Source of the DNA: a bacterium
GTDB taxonomy: Bacteria > UBA9089 > JASEGY01
Reading direction: 5' to 3'
Length of the DNA stretch: 9,256 nt
Assembly (NCBI GenBank): GCA_030019105.1
Contig: JASEGY010000042.1
Location: 1 to 9,256, forward strand
Position 1 is the first letter of the stretch, and each line of letters begins with the position of its first letter. Below, in pieces: positions 1 through 5,493 of this stretch. The translations under genes were made by a program, and so were the position numbers. The notes below the pieces were generated by a model, which was not told the origin of the DNA, did no database searches, and saw nothing but the letters and a program-made list of their open reading frames with translations.

Positions 1-982
1 CCCTGGTGGGAGCGGCCAGAAAGTGATATTTTACCCCTTCCAACTCGGCCTCGTGGACCTCGTAATCATTAGCCGGCATTTCCTGCCTGCTGCGGCGGTA
101 AACAAGGACAACCTCCTCCGCCCCCAGCCTGAGGGCGCTTCGAGCCGCATCAATAGCCGTATTACCACCACCTATGATCGCTACCCGTCCGAAAACACGC
201 GCATCTTTCCCCAGACCAATGTCTCGCAGGAATTTCACACCCGAAAGCACTCCTGCTGCCTCTTCTCCTTCTACTCCCAGGGTGTAACTCCCCTGGGCCC
301 CAATACCAAGAAAAGCGGCCTTAAAGCCTTGATCAAATAGAGATTCTAAGTCAAAATCTTCACCCAGCCGTTGTCCTGTCTTGATCTCGACCCCTAAATC
401 GGTAATGGCCTGGATTTCTTTATCTAAAACGGCCTTAGGCAGCCGATATTCCGGAATGCCATACCTTAACATCCCGCCTGGTTTGGGAATGGCCTCAAAG
501 ATGGTGCAGGCATGTCCTTTCAGGGAAAGATAATAGGCCGCCGAGAGGGAAGCCGGCCCGGACCCGATTAAGGCCACCCGGTGACCGGATTGCGGATTGC
601 GGATTGCGGATTGCGAACTTGGAGAAGAAGGAGACGCTGGTTGGTAAGAAGTCTCAGAGGCCAAATCGTAGTCGGCCGCGAATCGCTTCAGGAAATTAAT
701 GGCGACAGGTTCGTCAACTAAGTTTCTGCGACAGGCATCTTCACAGAATTGAACACATACCCGGCCGCAGATAGAAGGCAGGGGATTGTTCTCTTTTATT
801 ACCCTGACCGCCTCCCGGTATTGACCTTCCCTGATAAGGGCGACATATTCCTTGACCCTTATACCGGCCGGGCAGGCGATCTGACACGGCGCCAGACAAT
901 CACCATAATGGTCGGATAGGAGAAGCTCCAGGCACAGCTTTCTGGCCCGCTGAACCGCTTCGGTGTTGGTTCTGACGATCAT
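1..982 (-). CDS. GltD-like FAD/NAD(P)-dependent oxidoreductase, Fe-S subunit (3' end outside window; N-terminus lost)
   Basis: This frame stays open for 327 codons from an ATG at 982 to the window edge. Residue numbers count from that ATG. The N-terminal Fe-S part has C29-x3-C33-x3-C37-P and C72-x3-C76-x3-C80-x3-C84, as in the helical 4Fe-4S domain of glutamate synthase small subunits. A Ser/Pro/Gln linker (about 108-133) leads to the FAD Rossmann motif GSGPAS (140-145), PKPGGMLRYGIP (167-178) and a second dinucleotide motif, GGGNTAIDAA (271-280), followed by YRRS and EMPA. The family passes electrons between NAD(P)H, FAD and Fe-S clusters. Lying third after nuoE and nuoF, it is probably a subunit of the same soluble complex. 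Relatives with the 'ITEGMIVRTN' stretch carry a 2Fe-2S ferredoxin domain before it; here that domain is missing (see 996-1064). The ATG has GGAAGGG directly against it, a poor spacing, so 982 may not be an efficient start. Confidence 0.85.
   Translation of the reverse strand, partial: MIVRTNTEAVQRARKLCLELLLSDHYGDCLAPCQIACPAGIRVKEYVALIREGQYREAVRVIKENNPLPSICGRVCVQFCEDACRRNLVDEPVAINFLKRFAADYDLASETSYQPASPSSPSSQSAIRNPQSGHRVALIGSGPASLSAAYYLSLKGHACTIFEAIPKPGGMLRYGIPEYRLPKAVLDKEIQAITDLGVEIKTGQRLGEDFDLESLFDQGFKAAFLGIGAQGSYTLGVEGEEAAGVLSGVKFLRDIGLGKDARVFGRVAIIGGGNTAIDAARSALRLGAEEVVLVYRRSRQEMPANDYEVHEAELEGVKYHFLAAPTR
586..613 (+). repeat. Four tandem copies of a 7-bp unit (CGGATTG) inside the flavoprotein linker
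   Basis: Four perfect head-to-tail copies of CGGATTG lie inside the oxidoreductase frame, at about codons 123-132. They encode part of the polar linker between the 4Fe-4S domain and the FAD domain. The unit is not a multiple of three, so gain or loss of one copy would shift the frame, while three copies add seven codons. Confidence 0.9.
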
Positions 983-995
983 CCCTTCCGTAATT

Positions 996-1064
996 TTAAA
1001 GGATAGTTTTATCCCCTTGGGCAGTTACTTCTTTTCCATCCATAATAAGTTTCACCTTTGACAT
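996..1064 (-). pseudogene. Remnant of the 2Fe-2S ferredoxin N-terminus of the flavoprotein gene
   Basis: An ATG at 1064 with a good Shine-Dalgarno (GGAGAGG) opens a 22-codon frame, MSKVKLIMDGKEVTAQGDKT plus IL, and then meets TAA at 998-996. This is the usual first beta-hairpin of a NuoG/HydA-type 2Fe-2S domain. The expected continuation, about 40 codons holding the four cluster cysteines, is absent. The sequence jumps straight to the 'KITEGMIVRTN' stretch that normally follows that domain, and does so in another frame. I read this as the original start of the flavoprotein gene after an internal deletion that is not a multiple of three. Reinitiation at the ATG at 982, 13 nt after the stop, is possible. 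An assembly error cannot be excluded. Confidence 0.75.
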
Positions 1065-1077
1065 TTTCCTCTCCTAT

Positions 1078-1317
1078 TCACTCTTTAAATTCAGGATAAT
1101 TAACCCGCCATAATCTTGGGCCTAAGCGCTCGATTTCACCACTGGCCAGCTTTCTCTTCATCCGGGCATGATCAAGCCGGAGCAGCAATCTGTGTTTCCC
1201 AGGATCCCGTGGTCTTCCCCTGGCCACCCGATGAGAGAAGGTTGATCGTACCTTTGCCAATCGCTGGGCGTATTCTATTCTCTTTTCCTTTCGGTACTGG
1301 TCAAAATCAACGGCCAA
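1078..1317 (-). CDS. Small basic protein of unknown function, partner of the nucleotidyltransferase-like gene
   Basis: This 79-residue protein is not one I recognise. It is rich in Arg and Lys (RKEKRIEYAQR, RGRPRDPGKHR, RMKRK) and ends in the acidic YPEFKE. The composition suits a small nucleic-acid-binding protein or an antitoxin-like partner, but no fold is evident. The start is TTG at 1317, chosen because AGGAGG at 1332-1327 sits 9 nt upstream and because the gene overlaps the end of the upstream nucleotidyltransferase gene by 11 nt (TTGGCCGTTGA), which suggests translational coupling. It ends 13 nt before the start of the damaged flavoprotein gene. The pair may be an accessory two-gene cassette of toxin-antitoxin type; this rests on arrangement only. 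Confidence 0.65.
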   Translation of the reverse strand: MAVDFDQYRKEKRIEYAQRLAKVRSTFSHRVARGRPRDPGKHRLLLRLDHARMKRKLASGEIERLGPRLWRVNYPEFKE

Positions 1318-1882
1318 TTTCTTCAGCCTCCTCTTTGATCTCTAACAACTCTTTAAGGGTGGCCTCTTGTCGCGCCTTCTTCTTAAGGTAATCCCAGTCA
1401 ATTTCAGATTTATGTAAACTGATAAGATTCACCACCCAGCGGCGATCGTCTTCCCAATGCCAGTGCACATATCCATTTAGTCTGTCAATAATAAGGTCTT
1501 CCAGGCCGATAATGTAGCAGCTCATATCTTCAATCTCTACTTTAGTCAAGGGGGCATCTTCGCCTTCAAGTGCTCCGGCGGGTGATTCAATCACTATATC
1601 CAGATCTTCTCTGGACCAATAGCGCCCTTCCTTTTTAAGCCCCAGGTTATCCATCACTTCCGTCAGGATTTGATGATTTGAGACCGCAATATCAAGATCA
1701 AAGGTGGCGTAACCACCAAAGGTGTAATATTCGACCGCTCCTCCCCCAATAAGGATAGGTTGAATTTTATAAGGATGCAAGGCTGCTGTAATGACAGCCA
1801 GTATCCAAAGCCTCTTCTTTAAGGGGTCTTCAATAGAGGCTGCCTTATTTAGTCTTCCCTGTAATTCCAGAATATCTGACAT
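1307..1882 (-). CDS. Nucleotidyltransferase-fold protein (DUF6036/AbiEii-like)
   Basis: This 191-residue protein carries the minimal nucleotidyltransferase signature: LIGGGAVEYY (44-53), then T60-F-D62-L-D64 giving the paired metal-binding aspartates, and a later acidic strand EDLDIVIES (92-100). The middle holds GLEDLIIDRL (126-135), typical of AbiEii/DUF6036-type proteins, and the C-terminus is a charged helix. Such proteins transfer nucleotides to targets, and several act as toxins in type IV toxin-antitoxin or abortive-infection systems; the actual substrate here is not visible. ATG at 1882 lacks a strong Shine-Dalgarno. The gene lies between nuoF and the flavoprotein gene, where subunits of one complex would be expected to adjoin, and overlaps the small basic gene by 11 nt. 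I infer a horizontally acquired insertion into the operon. The exact family assignment is tentative. Confidence 0.75.
   Translation of the reverse strand: MSDILELQGRLNKAASIEDPLKKRLWILAVITAALHPYKIQPILIGGGAVEYYTFGGYATFDLDIAVSNHQILTEVMDNLGLKKEGRYWSREDLDIVIESPAGALEGEDAPLTKVEIEDMSCYIIGLEDLIIDRLNGYVHWHWEDDRRWVVNLISLHKSEIDWDYLKKKARQEATLKELLEIKEEAEEIGR
1327..1332 (-). promoter_or_regulatory. Shine-Dalgarno supporting the TTG start at 1317
   Basis: The minus strand reads AGGAGG inside the end of the nucleotidyltransferase reading frame, 9 nt before TTG at 1317. It decides the otherwise doubtful TTG start and supports coupled translation of the pair. Confidence 0.6.
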
Positions 1883-1930
1883 TAGCTATTTTAGCCCCAA
1901 ACTTACTTTCAATATGCCGGGTAAGCGCAA

Positions 1931-1983
1931 CCTCTCCCGCGTGACCAGAAACCAGGTTTCTTTAAGAAACCTGGTTTCTATCG
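1931..1983. repeat. Interspersed 53-bp palindromic repeat, copy 1
   Basis: The last 33 bp of the core (1947-1979) form a near-perfect palindrome: 16-bp arms around a single central T. Each half is itself a 15-bp palindrome of the form AGAAACC-N-GGTTTCT, so it can fold as one long hairpin or two short ones. The unit starts with CCTCTCCCGCGTGACC and recurs at 5399-5451 with three mismatches. It is flanked by a 7-bp inverted repeat ATATGCC (1912-1918) / GGCATAT (1984-1990). It lies 10 bp beyond the nuoF stop and 48 bp before the nucleotidyltransferase start. It may act as a transcript-stabilising or attenuating hairpin, or be a small mobile palindromic element. Confidence 0.9.
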
Positions 1984-1993
1984 GGCATATCCT

Positions 1994-3772
1994 TCATTCA
2001 ACTCTGATCGCCTCGAACTTGCACTTAGCCAGACACTGGCCGCATTTGGTGCAAAGAGCCTGGTCAATAGTGTAAGGCTCTTTCTTCTTACCTTTAGCCG
2101 CATCAACCGGACAGACCTTGGCACAAAGGCCGCAGCCGGTGCAAAGTTCCTCGATAACAGTAAAGGTGAGCAGCGGGCGGCAGGACTTGGCCGGACAGCG
2201 TTTATCAATAATATGGGCCTCGTATTCGTCTCTGAAGTATCTAAGGGTAGTCAAGACCGGATTAGGGGCTGTTTGCCCTAACCCGCAAAGGGATGTTGTC
2301 TTAATAGATTCCGAAAGCTCTTCCAGCAACCCGATGTCTTCCATCCGCCCCTTGCCTTCGCATATCCTCTCCAGGACTTCCAGCATGCGCTTTGTCCCTA
2401 TTCGGCAGAAGGTGCATTTGCCGCAGGATTCAGCCTGGGTAAAGTTTAAAAAGAAGCGGGCGATATCCACCATGCAGGTGGTTTCATCCATGACAACCAT
2501 CCCGCCGGAGCCCATAATGGCCCCGGTCGCGGTAATGGCATCATAATCAATAGGGGTGTCAAGCAGGTGGGCCGGGATACATCCCCCGGAAGGACCACCC
2601 ATTTGCACGGCCTTGAACTCCCGATCCTCTTTAATCCCTCCCCCGATGTCAAAGATTACCTCCCGGAGGCTTAATCCCATAGGGACCTCAACCAATCCGC
2701 CCCGCTTTATCTTTCCGGCTAGGGCAAAGACCTTACTGCCTTTGCTTTTTTCTGTTCCCAGAGAAGCAAAGGCCTTAGCCCCATTAAGTATGATCCAGGG
2801 GATATTGGCCAGGGTTTCCACATTGTTGATATTGGTCGGCTTGCCCCAGAGGCCGGAGACAGCCGGGAACGGGGGCCTGATGCGGGGCATCCCCCGTTTG
2901 CCTTCAATGGAGGCAATTAGGGCGGTTTCTTCTCCACAAACAAAGGCCCCAGCGCCTTCCTTGATCTTGAGATCAAAACTAAAATTACTCCCCAGGATAT
3001 CTTGTCCCAAAAAGCCGTGTTCTTTGGCCGCCCTAATAGCTATTTTTAATCTGGCCACGGCCAGGGGATATTCGGCCCGGACGTAGATATACCCGGCCTC
3101 AGCGCCAATAGTATATGCGCCGATAAGCATCCCTTCGAGCACTGAATGGGGGTCTCCCTCCAAGACCGACCGGTCCATAAAGGCCCCGGGGTCACCTTCA
3201 TCAGCATTGCAGATAAAATATTTTGGCTTGGTATCAGACTGGGCTGCAAATCGCCACTTCAGGCCGGTTGGAAATCCGGCTCCACCTCTGCCTCGCAAAC
3301 CTGAATCAAGTATCTCAGAAATAACCTGATCCGGGCTCATATCTTTCAGAACACGCTCCAGAGCCTGGTAACCGTCTTTGGCCTGGTATTCCTCGATAGA
3401 TTCCGGGGAGATAAGGCCGCAATTTCTAAGCACAATCCGTTTCTGGTCTTTAAGGAAGGCGTCATCCTCTGTCACGACCCCTTCCGACAGGGATATCCAT
3501 TCGGTAATCGGTTTTCCTTCGATGACGTGCTCATCCAATATTCGGTCTATCTTCTCCGGGGTAACCTCTTTATAAAGCGTCCGCCGGCCTTTTGGGTCAA
3601 TAACATCAACCAGCACCTCGTTATAGCACATCCCGATACAACCGGTCTCTTCCAAGATAGCTGATAATTCACGCTGATCTATCCCTTCTTTCAGGGCGTC
3701 ATAAACTCCCCGGCCACCGGAAGCGGCCCCGCAACTGCCCAGACCGACAACTACTCGCCATTTATCTTCCAT
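1994..3772 (-). CDS. nuoF: NuoF/HydB/HndC-type NADH-oxidising flavoprotein with C-terminal 2x[4Fe-4S] ferredoxin domain
   Basis: The 592-residue protein is full length for the soluble NuoF family. In order: a thioredoxin-like 2Fe-2S domain (C14, and C45/C49 in TGCIGMC); the NADH/FMN domain with GLRGRGGAGFPTGLKW (158-173), NADEGDPGAFMDR (189-201) and GAGAFVCGEETALIASIEG (273-291); an SLBB domain (about 347-400); the NuoF 4Fe-4S site (C450, C453, C456, C496); and two ferredoxin-type sites (C544/C547/C550/C554 and C574/C577/C580/C584). It oxidises NADH or the reverse and channels electrons through FMN and clusters, in the cytoplasm. The extra N- and C-terminal domains point to hydrogenase- or formate-dehydrogenase-linked, possibly bifurcating, complexes rather than respiratory complex I. 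ATG at 3772 has GGAGG 8 nt upstream. nuoE ends 26 nt before it, so the two are co-transcribed. All key residues are present. Confidence 0.95.
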   Translation of the reverse strand: MEDKWRVVVGLGSCGAASGGRGVYDALKEGIDQRELSAILEETGCIGMCYNEVLVDVIDPKGRRTLYKEVTPEKIDRILDEHVIEGKPITEWISLSEGVVTEDDAFLKDQKRIVLRNCGLISPESIEEYQAKDGYQALERVLKDMSPDQVISEILDSGLRGRGGAGFPTGLKWRFAAQSDTKPKYFICNADEGDPGAFMDRSVLEGDPHSVLEGMLIGAYTIGAEAGYIYVRAEYPLAVARLKIAIRAAKEHGFLGQDILGSNFSFDLKIKEGAGAFVCGEETALIASIEGKRGMPRIRPPFPAVSGLWGKPTNINNVETLANIPWIILNGAKAFASLGTEKSKGSKVFALAGKIKRGGLVEVPMGLSLREVIFDIGGGIKEDREFKAVQMGGPSGGCIPAHLLDTPIDYDAITATGAIMGSGGMVVMDETTCMVDIARFFLNFTQAESCGKCTFCRIGTKRMLEVLERICEGKGRMEDIGLLEELSESIKTTSLCGLGQTAPNPVLTTLRYFRDEYEAHIIDKRCPAKSCRPLLTFTVIEELCTGCGLCAKVCPVDAAKGKKKEPYTIDQALCTKCGQCLAKCKFEAIRVE

Positions 3773-3798
3773 TCATCTTCCCTCCTTCACCCGAAAGG

Positions 3799-4254
3799 CT
3801 AATATTTATCCAGCACCTTCTTTACCTTGTCCGAAGTCAGGCGTCCATAAGTCTCCTCATTGACCATCACCACCGGGGCCAGGCTGCAGCACCCCAGGCA
3901 GACCACACGCTCTGTGGTGAATTTCCCGTCTGCCGTTGTTTCGCCTTCTTCGACTTTAAGATGGTTACAAAGACTATCGCTGATCTCTTCTGCTCCACTC
4001 ACATGACAGGCTGTCCCGTGACAGACCTTGACAATATTTTCACCTAAGGGGGCAAAGCGAAACTGGGTGTAAAAGGTAGCCACCCCATAAACATCACTCT
4101 CGTAAAGCCCTAACTCGCCGGCAACCCGGCTCATAACCGGCTTGGAAAGATAGCCATCTATGGCCTGAGCACGCTGAAGGACAGGGATAAGGCTGCCTTG
4201 CTCCTTTTTGTATTCGCTTAAAACCGTTTCCAAGTTCTGCTCTTTATGCAACAT
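3799..4254 (-). CDS. nuoE: NuoE/HydC-type thioredoxin-like [2Fe-2S] subunit
   Basis: The 151-residue protein is a typical 24-kDa-type subunit. It has a helical N-terminus (SLIPVLQRAQAIDGYLSKPV), the segment ESDVYGVATFYTQFRF, and the 2Fe-2S ligands C78-x4-C83 (CHGTAC) and C119-x3-C123 (CLGCC). It relays electrons between NuoF and other clusters of the complex. I start it at ATG 4254, because AGGAGG at 4265-4260 lies 5 nt upstream; a longer frame from GTG at 4278 would read through the end of the preceding gene and lacks such a site. The stop codon of the upstream broken toxin gene (4268-4266) directly abuts this Shine-Dalgarno, so the toxin module and nuoE are packed as one transcription unit. 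Confidence 0.95.
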   Translation of the reverse strand: MLHKEQNLETVLSEYKKEQGSLIPVLQRAQAIDGYLSKPVMSRVAGELGLYESDVYGVATFYTQFRFAPLGENIVKVCHGTACHVSGAEEISDSLCNHLKVEEGETTADGKFTTERVVCLGCCSLAPVVMVNEETYGRLTSDKVKKVLDKY

Positions 4255-4259
4255 TCTTC

Positions 4260-4265
4260 CCTCCT
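4260..4265 (-). promoter_or_regulatory. Shine-Dalgarno that fixes the nuoE start
   Basis: The minus strand reads TAAAGGAGGGAAGAATG: the stop of the preceding DUF5615 frame, AGGAGG, 5 nt, then ATG. This favours ATG 4254 over the upstream in-frame GTG and ties nuoE to the preceding cassette. Confidence 0.8.
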
Positions 4266-4647
4266 TTATCTTCCCCACATACTGAGAAACTCGACGTTAT
4301 TTTTCATCTCATCAGGAGATTTCTCAACAATCAGTCTCAGCAGTCGGCGCATCTGTTCGCCAAGACTATAACGTTGTTGACTTGCGACGATAATTCCCGC
4401 ATGGCTTTTGCCACGGTTAACATAGTCAGCATGAATATGGCAAAAATCGGCAACATTGAAGGTGTATATGACACGCCCCTGGGTTGTAGCGTAATCGAGT
4501 TGTTCTTTATCCTTGTACCCTTTCATCCCCTTCTCTTCCGGTGTTGTAACATCTACTCCGCGTAATCGTAAAGCATTCACCAAGTCACTGCCCATCCAAG
4601 TCACTGCCCATTGAATCTTCGTCCATATAGAGGCGAATCCTGGTCAT
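4266..4647 (-). pseudogene. DUF5615 PIN-like toxin, frameshifted by a 16-bp tandem duplication
   Basis: From ATG 4647, which overlaps the stop of the antitoxin gene as ATGA, the frame reads MTRIRLYMDEDSMGSDL and then DGQ followed by TGA at 4587-4585. The rest of the protein continues in another frame: GSDLVNALRLRGVDVTTPEE, then VIYTFNVADF, and ends with LSMWGR at 4266. The switch is explained exactly by a second copy of a 16-bp unit (4580-4595 and 4596-4611). Removing one copy gives an uninterrupted protein of about 120 residues with the N-terminal MDED acid motif and the TFNxxDF motif of DUF5615/Mut7-C-like predicted nucleases, the usual partners of DUF433 antitoxins. As it stands, a 112-codon frame from GTG 4604 would lack the N-terminal aspartate. 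It is probably inactive, though reversion by loss of one copy is possible. Confidence 0.85.
4580..4611 (-). repeat. Perfect 16-bp tandem duplication disrupting the toxin gene
   Basis: On the minus strand the unit ATGGGCAGTGACTTGG occurs twice with no spacer. Its length is 1 modulo 3, so it shifts the DUF5615 frame. A perfect short duplication like this can arise and be lost by strand slippage, and is not a typical base-calling error. Confidence 0.95.
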
Positions 4648-5198
4648 GCTGCAACCTCAAATTTAGCTTGTTGTAGATATTCTTGTTCCAGTTTCTCTGC
4701 TTCGGCTTCTTCGGCAGAAAGGTCTGCCTCAATCTTGTCTCGATTAACGTGATAATAGGTAAGAGCAGCATATACCTGGGCTAACGATAATCCAACCTGA
4801 CGTGCGATTTCTTCCGGGCTGTGTCCGAGCTTATACCAGACAACGATTCGCCTGACTGACACGCCGGTATCTGCTAGGCGTGGTCGTCCTCCAACAATGC
4901 CCGGCGTCCGGACAATAAGCGTCCCTATGTTGGCTTCGGGGATCGTACTCATCGTTGTTACTCCTCTCTCCTTAATATTTGCCCGTATCTCTGCGAGTAT
5001 ATCCTCTGCCGGTCTCCCTTTAGCCTTGCCGCTTTTAATTTCCTTCACACGCCTTTCAATCTCTGTGTCCCAAGCTGTTTCAACTCCCCTGTCCATTACA
5101 TCATCCAGGCTTATAATCAATTTATGCGCTAATTCGGCGCGTTCCTCGGAAGGCAGGTCAAGAGCTTTGTTCGCTACTTCTTGTAACAATAAAGACAT
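4644..5198 (-). CDS. Fused antitoxin: PF09720-like addiction-module component + DUF433
   Basis: The 184-residue protein joins two antitoxin-type domains normally found as separate genes. Residues 1-79 resemble the 'putative addiction module component' family (PF09720/TIGR02574): EVANKALDLPSEERAELAHK, SLDD, WDTEIERRVKEIKSGKAKG, AEDILAEIRANIKER. That family usually pairs with ParE/RelE toxins, and none is present here. Residues 83-184 are a DUF433 domain: PGIVGGRPRLADTGVSVRRI, LGHSPEEIARQVGLSLAQVYAALTYY, then an acidic helical tail. DUF433 proteins are putative antitoxins of DUF5615 toxins, and such a gene follows here with a 4-nt ATGA overlap. ATG 5198 has AAGGAG about 8 nt upstream. An internal ATG at 4952 (M83) has its own GAGGAG 8 nt upstream, so a DUF433-only product of 102 residues may also be made. 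The cassette lies directly before nuoE. Confidence 0.85.
   Translation of the reverse strand: MSLLLQEVANKALDLPSEERAELAHKLIISLDDVMDRGVETAWDTEIERRVKEIKSGKAKGRPAEDILAEIRANIKERGVTTMSTIPEANIGTLIVRTPGIVGGRPRLADTGVSVRRIVVWYKLGHSPEEIARQVGLSLAQVYAALTYYHVNRDKIEADLSAEEAEAEKLEQEYLQQAKFEVAA
4961..4966 (-). promoter_or_regulatory. Internal Shine-Dalgarno before the DUF433 half of the fused antitoxin
   Basis: The minus strand reads AAGGAGAGAGGAGTAACAAC and then GATG: GAGGAG ends 8 nt before ATG at 4952, exactly at the boundary between the two antitoxin domains. It may be the relic of two formerly separate genes or allow two products from one gene. Confidence 0.5.
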
Positions 5199-5239
5199 GG
5201 CTTTTCTCCTTCTGTATAGATATAGCTCTTAAGATAAAT

Positions 5240-5355
5240 ATTTTGGGGTAAGCGAATTCAAGACAGGTTATGTAGCTTTCGGAGTTAATCCTTTAGGATT
5301 TCATTAGTTATGAAAGGCTAAAGCCTAAACTCCAAAGGATAACCAACCCCAAAAT
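5240..5355. repeat. Cloverleaf-like nested palindromic element
   Basis: The stretch 5199-5493 holds no gene. Its first half contains nested inverted repeats with a common centre: ATTTTGGGG 5240-5248 / CCCCAAAAT 5347-5355; GGTTAT 5266-5271 / ATAACC 5339-5344; and CTTT-c-GGAGTT 5276-5286 / AACTCCAAAG 5328-5337. Inside this stem lie three small hairpins in a row: AATCCT/AGGATT (5287-5300), TCAT/ATGA (5301-5313) and AGGCT/AGCCT (5315-5326). The result is a four-way, cloverleaf-like fold. It sits upstream of the fused antitoxin gene, with the outer arm about 40 bp from its start. I infer a non-autonomous interspersed repeat; a regulatory RNA or operator role is possible. Confidence 0.8.
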
Positions 5356-5388
5356 CTTTTTCATGAAGTCTATAGTTGGCTTAGAGCC

Positions 5389-5467
5389 TATCCCAAAACC
5401 TCTCCCGCGTGACCAGAAACTATGTTTCTTAAAGAAACCTGGTTTCTATCGCCTCGGTTTTGGGATA
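5389..5467. repeat. Interspersed 53-bp palindromic repeat, copy 2, enclosed in a 12-bp inverted repeat
   Basis: Positions 5399-5451 repeat the unit at 1931-1983 with three differences, two of which spoil the left half of its palindrome. The copy is embedded in a perfect 12-bp inverted repeat, TATCCCAAAACC (5389-5400) / GGTTTTGGGATA (5456-5467), which overlaps its edge by two bases. The whole lies 26 bp beyond the asd stop. It could serve as a terminator-like hairpin for asd, although no T-run follows on the minus strand, or it could mark insertion of a small element into a pre-existing palindrome. Confidence 0.9.
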
Positions 5468-5493
5468 ATAAACTTTTAGTCCGAAATCCGCAA

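Noticed and set aside
23..340. 105-codon plus-strand open frame
   Set aside because: It is antisense to the well-conserved second dinucleotide-binding region of the flavoprotein.
2556..3086. 176-codon plus-strand open frame
   Set aside because: It lies entirely opposite nuoF, whose motifs and cluster ligands are complete, and its translation shows no recognisable domain.
4254..4278. Longer nuoE start at GTG 4278
   Set aside because: The longer start overlaps the end of the toxin frame and lacks a Shine-Dalgarno, whereas ATG 4254 has a perfect AGGAGG 5 nt upstream.
5231..5261. Minus-strand promoter TTGAAT (5261-5256) with TATCTT (5236-5231) before the fused antitoxin
   Set aside because: The 19-bp spacer and partial box matches are too weak to support a call.
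5266..5344. Possible tRNA gene because of a 79-nt cloverleaf-like fold
   Set aside because: Neither strand has the conserved T-loop (GGTTCGAATCC-like) or D-loop sequence, and the arm lengths do not match a tRNA.
5240..5355. Possible integron attC site
   Set aside because: The outer arms do not match the GTTRRRY / RYYYAAC core boxes and no integrase or cassette array is visible.
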